From: Aureimonas sp. Leaf324
GTDB taxonomy: Bacteria; Pseudomonadota; Alphaproteobacteria; Rhizobiales; Rhizobiaceae
Direction of reading: 5' to 3'
Assembly: GCF_001423245.1 (NCBI RefSeq)
Contig: NZ_LMOH01000006.1
Location: 1-40,027 of the forward strand
Length of the DNA: 40,027 bases
Shown: positions 1 to 7,162 of the stretch, one piece after another
How positions within the stretch are numbered: the stretch's first letter is position 1
Layout: each line of letters starts with the position of its first letter
Notes under the pieces: generated by a model
The model's input: only the letters and a program-made list of their open reading frames with translations
What the model was told of the DNA's origin: nothing
Database searches by the model: none
Program-made: the position numbers and the translations under genes

Positions 1-37
1 CGTGAAGGAAAAGCGAACTCTTCAGGTCCATCGGATG

Positions 38-98
38 GGGGTCAATTTTGGACGCCGATACCCCCCGCTACGGGGTCAAAGTTGCACGCCGAATGACA
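38..98. mobile_element. Probable terminus of an IS21-family insertion sequence
   Basis: Two related 22-base units lie in tandem at 38-59 and 72-93. Both begin GGGGTCAA and continue to an ACGCCGA core, matching at 18 of 22 positions; the second ends in TGACA at 98. Repeated terminal units of this kind, reading TGTCA...CGGCG...TTGACCCC inwards from the tip, are typical of IS21-family ends. The tip points right, so the body (istA/istB) would lie left of position 1 and is not visible. Recognition is by motif memory, not by a database search, and a decayed end is equally possible. Confidence 0.45.
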
Positions 99-489
99 GG
101 CGGACGCGGTCACCGCCTAGACGGCGGGAACGCTGCTTCGGCACCGTTCGGCCAGGGGACCGCTTGCGCCGCGGTTCGACCAGCCCGCCTGCCTGCGACG
201 CCCGAACCCGCGTGGCTTGCGCGAGGTGAAGCGACGCGCGAACACCACGTTCCGCCGTCGGCGGGGACTCCAGCGTGCCGCTCGGTTTCCTGAGCCTGAC
301 CGAAAGCCTCATGACGGTCGGCATGGCGCTCTGGATGACGGGGCGGATGCCCCGGCGCGATACCCGGTCCGGTCGCCGCCGGCTACCGGGTCCGCGATGC
401 CGCTTGCGTGCCGGCGACGGATGCCCGGCCTCCGAAGGCCGGAAGCTGCAAGGTCTACGGCCCCGCAGGGACACGTTCCGGCAGCCCGG
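99..489. other. Stretch without a supportable gene
   Basis: Reading frames on both strands here are rich in Arg, Pro and Ser in the way that noncoding high-GC DNA usually reads, and none has a recognisable domain or ribosome binding site. It separates the probable insertion-sequence end from the stop of the minus-strand HARE-HTH-like gene. A short inverted repeat (GGGGC/GCCCC, near 340-352) is the only structure noticed. It may be decayed coding DNA, but nothing identifies it. Confidence 0.5.
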
Positions 490-1029
490 TCATGCATCGA
501 CCCCACCGTCGGGAACGGGAACCGCCGCAAGCCAGTACCCGTCGTCCAGATGGACGAACTCCTCCGAGCGCCACAGGACCCTCCCGACGGCGCGGGCAGG
601 GTCGGTTGCCTTGACCTCGACACCTCTCCCGCGCAGGGCCTCAAGCAGCTCAGCCCGGTTCATCGGTCGCCCGGTTTCTCGCAACACCTTGCGCGCTCCC
701 TCGCGAATCAGCGCGGATGTCGTGGCGGGCCGCGCCTGACTGGCCGTCACCCCCGTCGCCGGGTCGGCTCGCCGATGGTCCGAAGACACCGAGGCAACGG
801 GCTTGGGTGCCTCGACGACCCGCATCAGCGAGCGCTGGAACTCCTTCAGGGCGGCAAGATGGGCTTGGAGCTTCGCTAGATCGTCGAGGCACGCGTCGAT
901 CTCGGCCTGGACGCCTCGCAGGGCCGCGTCGCGCCAGTCGCGACCTTCGGGCAACGCCCCATCACCGGAATTGTCCAAGTCATTCCCCCGCAACCGAAAG
1001 CCCGGCCAGGGTATATCGGCGCCTCCCAT
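490..1029 (-). CDS. Coiled-coil protein with HARE-HTH-like winged helix
   Basis: Hypothetical protein of up to 179 residues. Residues about 38-72 form a heptad-rich helix (LRGVQAEIDACLDDLAKLQ, then LAALKEF). A Pro/Ala/Ser linker follows. The C-terminal 60 or so residues (IREGARKVLRETGRPM, then NRAELLEALRGRG) have the pattern of a HARE-HTH winged helix, a domain found in chromatin-associated, restriction-system and mobile-element proteins. A DNA-binding or silencing role is inference. The ATG at 1029 lacks a good ribosome binding site. A TTG at 978, preceded by GGGGG at suitable spacing, is an alternative start giving 162 residues and removing a doubtful N-terminus. The gene is divergent from the recombinase trio, with about 170 bases between them, so it may regulate the trio or be cargo. 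Confidence 0.6.
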   Translation of the reverse strand: MGGADIPWPGFRLRGNDLDNSGDGALPEGRDWRDAALRGVQAEIDACLDDLAKLQAHLAALKEFQRSLMRVVEAPKPVASVSSDHRRADPATGVTASQARPATTSALIREGARKVLRETGRPMNRAELLEALRGRGVEVKATDPARAVGRVLWRSEEFVHLDDGYWLAAVPVPDGGVDA

Positions 1030-1200
1030 ATGTCATGAGGGCGAACCCGGCCGACCGCAGGGGTGCTTTCCGGCGGGTACGACAGCACGGGAAGCGGGTC
1101 GTCGCTTCGTGCCGCCCTCATTGCCAGCGGGAACACGACCCCCTCTCTTGGAAAACGGCGCCCGAACTGGTACCTGGTGAAAAACCTGACGTGAGGGAAC

Positions 1201-2820
1201 ATGACCTTCGCCTTCCAGCTTCCAGGACCTCCGAAAGGCCCCACCCTGGCCGACGCCGCGTGGACCGGCGACACTGCCGTGGCGCCCCGCGGTCGCCAAT
1301 TCCTCATCCTCATGCAGGATGTTGCCGACATCCCCGGCTACCGGATCCCGGTGCTCCATATCGGGGAACCAAACGCGGACGGCGGTATCGACTTCGCCCC
1401 CTTCGAGCCGTTGCTCCGCCTGTTTCGCGAGGAAACGCTCTCGTCGATCACGTCGAAGCGGCACATCGCGCGGGCGGTGCGCCTCTTCATCGAGTACGTC
1501 GACCATCGCTGGCCTCGGCTCGCCGAGATCGCGAGTTCGCTGCGCAGGACCGACGTGCGGCGCATCTTCCGGGAGTTCTGCGTACACCTCAGGACGGGGA
1601 CGGTGAATGGTACGGGCCCGCAGACGGGTACGGCGGCCCTGGGGTGGCAGCCGACCTCGCAGGGGGCGGCGCGCAACCTGATCAACGGGTTCGGTACCTT
1701 CCTCAACTACGTTGCCGAGGTTACGGAGCCCTATCGGGACATGCCGGGCGAGCTCGGCCTGCCGATGGGGGACGATCGCCTGCGCAACGCCCATGCCAGG
1801 GCATTCGGGATGATGGCGCACCTGAAGCCTTCCGTGCCGAGGAAGGCCGTGGCGATGGGCCGGGGGATCGTCGGCAGCGACCCCCATGGGGCCTTCCGAG
1901 GCTCTACCAAAAGGTTCGCGAAGCCGCACCTGGTGAATTTCCTGACCGAGGGTTCGCCCGAACAAGTCGTCACCGCGAGGTCCGACGTGGACCCGACGGG
2001 AGCCCTCCAGCGGTTGATCCTAGGCGGCGGGGGGATACGGGAGAGCGAGTCGCGCCAGATGTGGGTCGGCGACGTCACGCTGGTGGGCGGCGGCCAGGTG
2101 AAGGGTTTCCTCCGCCATCCTTCGTTCTTCGTCCAGGACATGGGGAACGGACCCCAGACGCGCGAGCAGATCCTGCTGGAACGGTACGGTCTTGCCGTCC
2201 GCCGGTCGGGCATGTCGAGGTTCGCCGCAGGTTGGAAATCGCCGCTGATGGAGGACCGATACAGCGCGGAGATTTACTGGGCTCCCTACCCAGGCTTCCG
2301 GGAATACCTGGCGTCGGCGCTGTACCACTACGTCACGGTGGTGCGCCCCGAGGCGATGCTCCAGCGCAAGGCGCTCGGCTTCGGGGACCACCCATACCTC
2401 CTGGTGTGCACGTCGCCGACAATGGTCGAGGAGCGCATGGAGGTCGGCCAGCCCTACACCGCGGCGGCGGCGCGGTCCTCGTGGGAGTCCGCGATCCGGC
2501 GGCTGGGCCGCCGCATCGGCGAGGACCTCAAGGTCGAGAAGGATGCGGGAACCTCGATCCACTCGCTCCGCCACCTGTATGGCCGCACGCTGCACGAGGC
2601 CGGATTCGACGAGGCCACAATCAAGAGGCTCATGCACCACCGCAGCATCCGGAGCTCCCGCGTCTACACGATGGCCGAGCCCGGCGAGGTGCACGCGCTG
2701 CTCGAGACTGCCGAGGAACGGCTCGCCGCCGGGGGCACGGGGCTGGTGGGGCCGGCCTTTCCGACCTTGGGCGACGTCATCGACGCGACCTTCGACCCAA
2801 CGCGCCTGTACCGGAGGTGA
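1201..2820 (+). CDS. Tyrosine recombinase, first gene of trio (GmtY/TnpA-like)
   Basis: Site-specific recombinase of 539 residues that would cut and rejoin DNA at attachment sites through a covalent tyrosine link. The C-terminal catalytic set is complete: Arg280 in GIRESE, His454 and Arg457 in HSLRH, His480 in LMHHRS and the nucleophile Tyr489 in RVYTM. The N-terminal 250 residues would hold the core-binding domain (VRLFIEYVDHRWPRL region). The ATG start has GAGGGAAC just upstream. Only 47 bases separate it from the next gene. The order of large recombinase, larger recombinase and small accessory protein resembles Tn554 TnpA/TnpB/TnpC and the gamma-mobile-trio GmtY/GmtZ/GmtX modules; which family it belongs to needs a profile search. 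AGG makes up 9 of its 55 Arg codons by hand count, against none in thiB, which suggests acquired DNA. Confidence 0.85.
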   Translation: MTFAFQLPGPPKGPTLADAAWTGDTAVAPRGRQFLILMQDVADIPGYRIPVLHIGEPNADGGIDFAPFEPLLRLFREETLSSITSKRHIARAVRLFIEYVDHRWPRLAEIASSLRRTDVRRIFREFCVHLRTGTVNGTGPQTGTAALGWQPTSQGAARNLINGFGTFLNYVAEVTEPYRDMPGELGLPMGDDRLRNAHARAFGMMAHLKPSVPRKAVAMGRGIVGSDPHGAFRGSTKRFAKPHLVNFLTEGSPEQVVTARSDVDPTGALQRLILGGGGIRESESRQMWVGDVTLVGGGQVKGFLRHPSFFVQDMGNGPQTREQILLERYGLAVRRSGMSRFAAGWKSPLMEDRYSAEIYWAPYPGFREYLASALYHYVTVVRPEAMLQRKALGFGDHPYLLVCTSPTMVEERMEVGQPYTAAAARSSWESAIRRLGRRIGEDLKVEKDAGTSIHSLRHLYGRTLHEAGFDEATIKRLMHHRSIRSSRVYTMAEPGEVHALLETAEERLAAGGTGLVGPAFPTLGDVIDATFDPTRLYRR

Positions 2821-2867
2821 TCCGGCGCCCTCCAGCCTGCCCCATCCCCGAGAGGCGATCCGCGACC

Positions 2868-5800
2868 ATGGCAAACCTGAAGACGAACTACCTCCCCGAC
2901 GATTTCTTCTCGGTCCCGGACGGGGAAAGGGAAATCCTGTCGGGCCACATCGCGCATGTCGCGAAGGTCGACCCATCCACCCGCAGAAAATACTCGAGGT
3001 CTCCCGACAGGTACGCGACGGAGATCCTGTCCCACGAACAGTCCACGGGCGCGATCCTGCAAGCCGTGCGGGACGGTCGATGCCTCCTGTCGCCGCTCCG
3101 TTTCACCCTCAGGTACGGCGCGCCCACCAAGGACACGGTCGAGCAGATCCTGAGGGAATCCGAACTCGGCCCGGCGGCGGTCGAGGAGCTGTATGCGGCC
3201 GGCCTCATCTCGAACCGCGGGTTGACGCCCGAGGCGGTTCCCCAGTTCGAGGCCCGCGTCAGGTCGCTGCTGGCGAGCCTTTGCGTATCGACCCGTGGGG
3301 CCAGGACCCTTGCGGACGTCGGCCCCGAGAACCTGAAGGACTGGATCGGGGTGTTCAGGACCGCGGACGGGAAACGGTGGCGGGACGACCTGTGGGACAA
3401 GAGCCGGATCCATTTCGACTCATGCCTGAGGCACATCTGCCGCGCCCTAGAGGTCATCTTCCCCGGCGCGGGGTTCAGGCACATCTCGGGTAATCTCCGG
3501 TACGGGACGACGGCGGCACTGATCGACGAGACCCTGGGCGACACGCCCCCGTTCGCCGCCGAGTGGATCGGGTTGTTCGACGAATGGCGCGAGGAGAACC
3601 CGACCGTCGACGTCCGCTACAGGATGTTCCTCACGGTTTTCATCCTTTGGCTGTCGACACTCATGCACGCGGAGGAGGTCGAGGACCCGGCCAGCTTCAT
3701 GACCCGGCCCCACAACGAACGGCCATTCTTCGAGTTCGCCAGGCGGATGAAGGGAGACGAGGAGGGCGAAGACGCATTCGGCGAGGGTCTCCTCACCGTT
3801 GTCAGGACGGCGGTGCGCTTCTCCGAATTCGTCGAAGCCCGCGTCTCGGAGGGGACGCGCGCGCCGGTCTTCCCGATCGCGACCAAGCGCGAAGTGAGGA
3901 AGATCGAAACCGCCCTCAAGCGGCAGGGAAAGCTCGGCCAGCGAAGCCACACGGCGTCGCTGCCGCTCCCGAAGGACCTTCGCGAGATAGCCAAGGGAAT
4001 CTTGGAGGAGGGGGAGAACGGCTGGCCGGGCAGCCTCAAGATGTGCCGTCTGAAGATCGACGGAAAGAACGTATACTGCCCCGTATACCCCACGATGTAT
4101 CTGATGATGTTCATCATGCCGCTCCGCGTCGCGCAGATAAAGCGACTGGACAGCGGCGAGGGCGACGAACTGGTCTTCGACTGCGAAACGGGGTCGTGGA
4201 CCCGGAACACCGGGCCGCTCGCCGGGTATTGGAGGAGGCAGGGGAAGAACGACACGGAGCGCGGCTATGCGAGAAAGTTCGAAGGGTTCGACGTCACGGG
4301 CATTTTCGTGAACACGAACAAGACGGGACGCCCGTACACGCTGCCGTGGCAGAACATGTATGTCCACCGACTGCTTCGCGATCTCCGGGCGTGGCAGGAT
4401 CGAAACATTCCGATCGGCGCACCGCTGTCACCGCGCGAGTATCTCAAGGAGGGGGAGGCGATCGCGGAGGCCGCGTTGGAGCCGTATCCGGACATATTCC
4501 CCTTGTTCAGGCTGCCTGCGATCAAGGACGGGGCGGCGACGCGCTTCCGGGTCCCGACGGAACGGGACACCTACCAGTTCTGGCAATGGTTGATGCTCGA
4601 GACCGAAAGACGGTTCAACCTGGCCAATCCCGACAAGCCCATATCCCTGTTCGAAGAGAAGGAGAGCGGAACCTCACAGCCTTCGGGCGCCAGGTACAAG
4701 CCACACGGAGTGAGGTCGGACGGGGCTACGCGATTGATGGAAGCGGGCGTTCCCCTTCATATCATCAGCAAGTATGTGCTCTGCCATGCCAGCCTGCCGA
4801 TGACGATCCATTACGGCAATGTTTCTCCCGCCGATCTGCACAGAATGCTCGAGGCCGCAGAACTCGAGAACCAGAAGGCCGAGGCGAGGCGGATCGTGGT
4901 CGAGGCTAGGGCTGGTTCGGCACACGCGATGACGTCGTTCATGGCGGCCGGCCCCTTGGCCGCCTCCACCATGCTTTCCCGGTTCGATCCTCCCAGCCGC
5001 CTGCTGTTCACGGACATGGACTACGGGATGTGCCCTTGGGAGCAGACCCGATGCCACGACGGAGGGCCGCAGGTACGGAAGTCCAGTTCCGGAGGGAAGG
5101 ACAACAGCAGTTACGCGCCAGTGGAGGGCGGTTCGCGCAACTGCCTTCTTTGCCGGCATTTCGTGACCGGGCCGGCGTGGCAGGTGCCGCTGTGGATCAA
5201 GGGCACCACGTTGCTGCGCAGGCTGTATTCCGAAACCGGGAGGTTCAGGGAGATCAATCAACAGATCGATGCCCTGAACCGCGACTCGGTCGGTGCCACG
5301 CCGACACAGCTCAGTCGCTTGAGGATCGACATCATGCGCCTCGAGCAGGCGCACGAGGCGATCGGCGACGGTCTCGAACTGCTGGCGAAGGCACTGGCGA
5401 ACCTGAATCGCCTGCTTGAGCAGATCGCCCGGGTGCAGGAAGGCGGCCCGGAGAGCAGCGCGGACGACACGGGCATCGTGACGCAACCGAATTCGTCGCA
5501 CGTCGAGTGGATCGAAATCTCGGAGTTCGAACAGGTGGCGTTCATCCAGAGGATTGGACGGATCTACCCTTCCCTCTACGACCCGGAGAGCGAGGCCGCC
5601 TCGATGCGCTTCGCCGACCTGATCTGTTTCCACAGCGACTGCACTCCGATCAGCATGGCACCCCTCACCAGGTCGGAGAAGTCGAAAGCCCTGGAGCGCT
5701 TCAACGCCGTCCTCCTCCAGCGCATGGAGCGGGAGGAGTTGCTCGCCCTCCAGGAGGGCGCCATGCGCCTGACGGAAATGCCGGAGATCGATGAGCTGCG

Positions 5801-5900
5801 CGCGGCGATGGCCCAGATCGGGGCGCCGCTCGAGAGGAGGGCGTCGCCCCTGCTGGAACACGGGACCATCGTCTCGGGACGGCTTTCGGCAGATGGCTAG
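2868..5900 (+). CDS. Large tyrosine recombinase with Cys/His module (GmtZ/TnpB-like)
   Basis: Second recombinase of the trio, 1010 residues. Candidate catalytic residues are Arg420 (PLRVAQIKRL), His613 and Arg616 (HGVR), His640 (CHAS) and Tyr649 (IHYG). The His-Tyr spacing of nine matches the partner recombinase. After the catalytic domain come Cys722 and Cys729 (CPWEQTRC) and then Cys759, Cys762 and His764 (CLLCRH), a likely zinc site. A helical C-terminus (LSRLRIDIMRLEQAHEAI region) follows. The first 400 residues have no obvious domain and probably bind DNA or the partner recombinase. The start is the ATG at 2868, with GAGAGGCG upstream. The open frame extends much further left, but that part is antisense-like and overlaps the first recombinase. 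Its stop overlaps the next start by 8 bases. Arg AGG codons are frequent. Confidence 0.8.
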   Translation: MANLKTNYLPDDFFSVPDGEREILSGHIAHVAKVDPSTRRKYSRSPDRYATEILSHEQSTGAILQAVRDGRCLLSPLRFTLRYGAPTKDTVEQILRESELGPAAVEELYAAGLISNRGLTPEAVPQFEARVRSLLASLCVSTRGARTLADVGPENLKDWIGVFRTADGKRWRDDLWDKSRIHFDSCLRHICRALEVIFPGAGFRHISGNLRYGTTAALIDETLGDTPPFAAEWIGLFDEWREENPTVDVRYRMFLTVFILWLSTLMHAEEVEDPASFMTRPHNERPFFEFARRMKGDEEGEDAFGEGLLTVVRTAVRFSEFVEARVSEGTRAPVFPIATKREVRKIETALKRQGKLGQRSHTASLPLPKDLREIAKGILEEGENGWPGSLKMCRLKIDGKNVYCPVYPTMYLMMFIMPLRVAQIKRLDSGEGDELVFDCETGSWTRNTGPLAGYWRRQGKNDTERGYARKFEGFDVTGIFVNTNKTGRPYTLPWQNMYVHRLLRDLRAWQDRNIPIGAPLSPREYLKEGEAIAEAALEPYPDIFPLFRLPAIKDGAATRFRVPTERDTYQFWQWLMLETERRFNLANPDKPISLFEEKESGTSQPSGARYKPHGVRSDGATRLMEAGVPLHIISKYVLCHASLPMTIHYGNVSPADLHRMLEAAELENQKAEARRIVVEARAGSAHAMTSFMAAGPLAASTMLSRFDPPSRLLFTDMDYGMCPWEQTRCHDGGPQVRKSSSGGKDNSSYAPVEGGSRNCLLCRHFVTGPAWQVPLWIKGTTLLRRLYSETGRFREINQQIDALNRDSVGATPTQLSRLRIDIMRLEQAHEAIGDGLELLAKALANLNRLLEQIARVQEGGPESSADDTGIVTQPNSSHVEWIEISEFEQVAFIQRIGRIYPSLYDPESEAASMRFADLICFHSDCTPISMAPLTRSEKSKALERFNAVLLQRMEREELLALQEGAMRLTEMPEIDELRAAMAQIGAPLERRASPLLEHGTIVSGRLSADG

Positions 5901-6597
5901 TTCCGGCGGGGCCATTGTTCGCCTGGGCAAGGCCGTCATCGAGGAAGCGCGAACCAAGTGTCGTAAGTTGATGGAAGAACGGTCGATCGCCGAAACGGGA
6001 CGAAAGGGCACCACGATCACGCGGATCGTCGAGGTCGGGGAGCGATGCCTGACCCTGCGCCCGCCGCTAAGGCCGTCGGTGCCAACCTTGGTCGAGATGG
6101 GGCGGTTGACTTACGGGGACGCATTTCCCGCCGGCCAGACGATCTACAATCACTACGCGGCCTGGGCCAACGTCTGGATGTCAGCCTACGACGACCTTGT
6201 CTCGGTCCAGGCCCCGAAGACCCGGGTGGTCGAGCGGCACGAGCTCGAAGAGTTCCGCGAAGGCGACCGCTTGGACGTAGGCACCGCCGAAAGGCTCAAC
6301 CTCATGAACCGTCGCATACGTGACCAAGCGGCGGAGATCCGGACGCTCCGGTCGTTCATATCGAGCAACATCCCGGCACCCGACATCGACCCCAAGACGC
6401 CGGGTACGGCGCTGCTGGCGCAGCCGGACCTCGATCTCGACGCACTCCGGCAGTGGCTGGCTGCCGTGGACGACGGCAGCCTTCGGTTCACGGTCGACGA
6501 CCTCGGGGTGAGCGTCACGCGCGGGGCCGGGCCGACGCCGAGGATCATGCCGATCCGCGTGCTGGCAGTCCTCAGGAAGGTTGCTGGCGGCAGGTGA
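5893..6597 (+). CDS. Accessory protein of recombinase trio (GmtX/TnpC-like)
   Basis: Protein of 234 residues in the third position of the trio. The ATG at 5893 overlaps the end of the large recombinase, so translation is probably coupled. The N-terminal half has basic helices (KAVIEEARTKCRKLMEER) and a Trp/Tyr-rich block (YNHYAAWANVWMSAYDDL). Residues about 130-160 form a short coiled coil (LNLMNRRIRDQAAEIRTL), as in TnpC-type accessory factors of Tn554-like systems. No catalytic motif is visible. The role, perhaps DNA binding that orients or stabilises the recombination complex, is inferred from position and size. The stop lies 11 bases from the CCA end of tRNA-Arg(CCU), so the trio sits exactly at the presumed edge of an integrated element. 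Confidence 0.7.
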   Translation: MASSGGAIVRLGKAVIEEARTKCRKLMEERSIAETGRKGTTITRIVEVGERCLTLRPPLRPSVPTLVEMGRLTYGDAFPAGQTIYNHYAAWANVWMSAYDDLVSVQAPKTRVVERHELEEFREGDRLDVGTAERLNLMNRRIRDQAAEIRTLRSFISSNIPAPDIDPKTPGTALLAQPDLDLDALRQWLAAVDDGSLRFTVDDLGVSVTRGAGPTPRIMPIRVLAVLRKVAGGR

Positions 6598-6608
6598 CGC
6601 CGGCCGTT

Positions 6609-6902
6609 TGGTGTCCGCGGCGGGATTCGAACCCACGACCCCAGGATTCATACCACTTCGGCTTTCGCCGCCGCCTCTCGGCGTTCGTGGTCTGGACTGT
6701 CCCTTCACCCTAGGCCGAAGCCCGTAGGTGCTGCCCTACCAGTCTCTACACCTTCCGGACTTCTCCGGCTTGGCTCGGGATCGGCACCTCGCGAGAGCGA
6801 GAAGCGTTCCCCGACTTTGAGCAGATCCGACGCGCACTTTCGTTGCGCGCCGCCCAATTTGCACCAGGAATCCTGTGCTCTATCCTGCTGAGCTACGCGG
6901 AC
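6609..6902 (-). tRNA. tRNA-Arg(CCU), interrupted by a group I intron
   Basis: The exons at 6902-6866 and 6648-6609 together give a complete 77-nt tRNA with encoded CCA. The acceptor stem is GTCCGCG/CGCGGAC with discriminator A. The D arm is GCTC...GAGC. The anticodon stem is CAGGA/TCCTG around loop TTCCTAA with anticodon CCT, and the T arm contains GGTTCGAATCC. It decodes AGG. The 217-base intron lies between anticodon base 36 and A37. Bacterial tRNA 3' ends are common integration sites, and the recombinase trio abuts this one on the side expected for an element integrated there. Confidence 0.93.
6649..6865 (-). ncRNA. Group I (IC3-like) self-splicing intron in tRNA-Arg(CCU)
   Basis: This 217-nt insertion follows the U that ends the CCU anticodon and ends in G, as group I introns do (U at the 5' splice site, G at the intron end). 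Core segments resemble the Azoarcus and Agrobacterium tRNA introns: GAGCCAAGCCGGAGAAG, AAGGTGTAGAGACT (J3/4-P4-P6 region), GCAGCACCTACGGG, and GGGACAGTCCAGACCAC (P7-P3-J8/7 region). Agrobacterium tRNA-Arg(CCU) is known to carry an intron in the anticodon loop. No homing endonuclease frame is present, so the element depends on vertical inheritance or reverse splicing. Self-splicing is inferred from the conserved core. Confidence 0.92.
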
Positions 6903-6944
6903 ATCGCGGCACGCCCGGACCTCACGGCCCAGGCGAGCGTTCAA

Positions 6945-6973
6945 ACGTTACCCGATCGCATCGACCCTATCAA
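6945..6973 (-). promoter_or_regulatory. Possible sigma-70 promoter of tRNA-Arg(CCU)
   Basis: On the minus strand TTGATA and TAACGT are separated by 17 bases, with the -10 element about 42 bases upstream of the mature tRNA 5' end. The -35 matches the consensus well and the -10 only partly. No other candidate is visible between the tRNA and the upstream tRNA-like fragment. Confidence 0.4.
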
Positions 6974-7086
6974 GCCAACGCTCACGGCGGCCTCATGCAC
7001 CTCCGGCCACTGCGGTCGGAGAACTGGTAAACTTACCACCACCAAACCCACGAGTTGCGGGCATCGGTAAATGGTAACCTCGGAAA

Positions 7087-7115
7087 GGCGCTCTATCCTG
7101 CTGAGCTATGAGACC
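7087..7115 (-). pseudogene. 5' half of a tRNA (truncated tRNA-like fragment)
   Basis: The minus strand reads as a tRNA 5' half: acceptor strand GGTCTCA, then TA, D arm GCTC-AGCAGGATA-GAGC, then GCC where the anticodon stem should begin. The 19 bases from TA to GAGC are identical to the intact tRNA-Arg(CCU) 200 bp downstream. No pairing anticodon stem, no T arm (GGTTCGA-type) and no TGAGACC acceptor partner follow, so the gene is not functional as read. It may be a decayed tandem tRNA copy or a scar of integration or excision. Confidence 0.6.
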
Positions 7116-7162
7116 GACCGGCCTCACTTTATACGATCGCCCCGCGGAGGGCCAGTCTCGGC

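Noticed and set aside
76-474. Minus-strand frame of 132 residues at the left edge
   Set aside because: Composition is Arg/Ser/Pro-rich without any domain, and it overlaps the probable insertion-sequence end.
717-2867. N-terminal extension of the large recombinase frame to position 717
   Set aside because: The extension overlaps the first recombinase in another frame and reads as Arg/Pro-rich low-quality protein; the ATG at 2868 with a ribosome binding site begins family-like sequence.
7020-7080. GGTAA/TTACC repeats as a possible recombination site
   Set aside because: Several short copies occur, but similar TTACC-type repeats are common in Hyphomicrobiales intergenic DNA and nothing links them to the recombinases.
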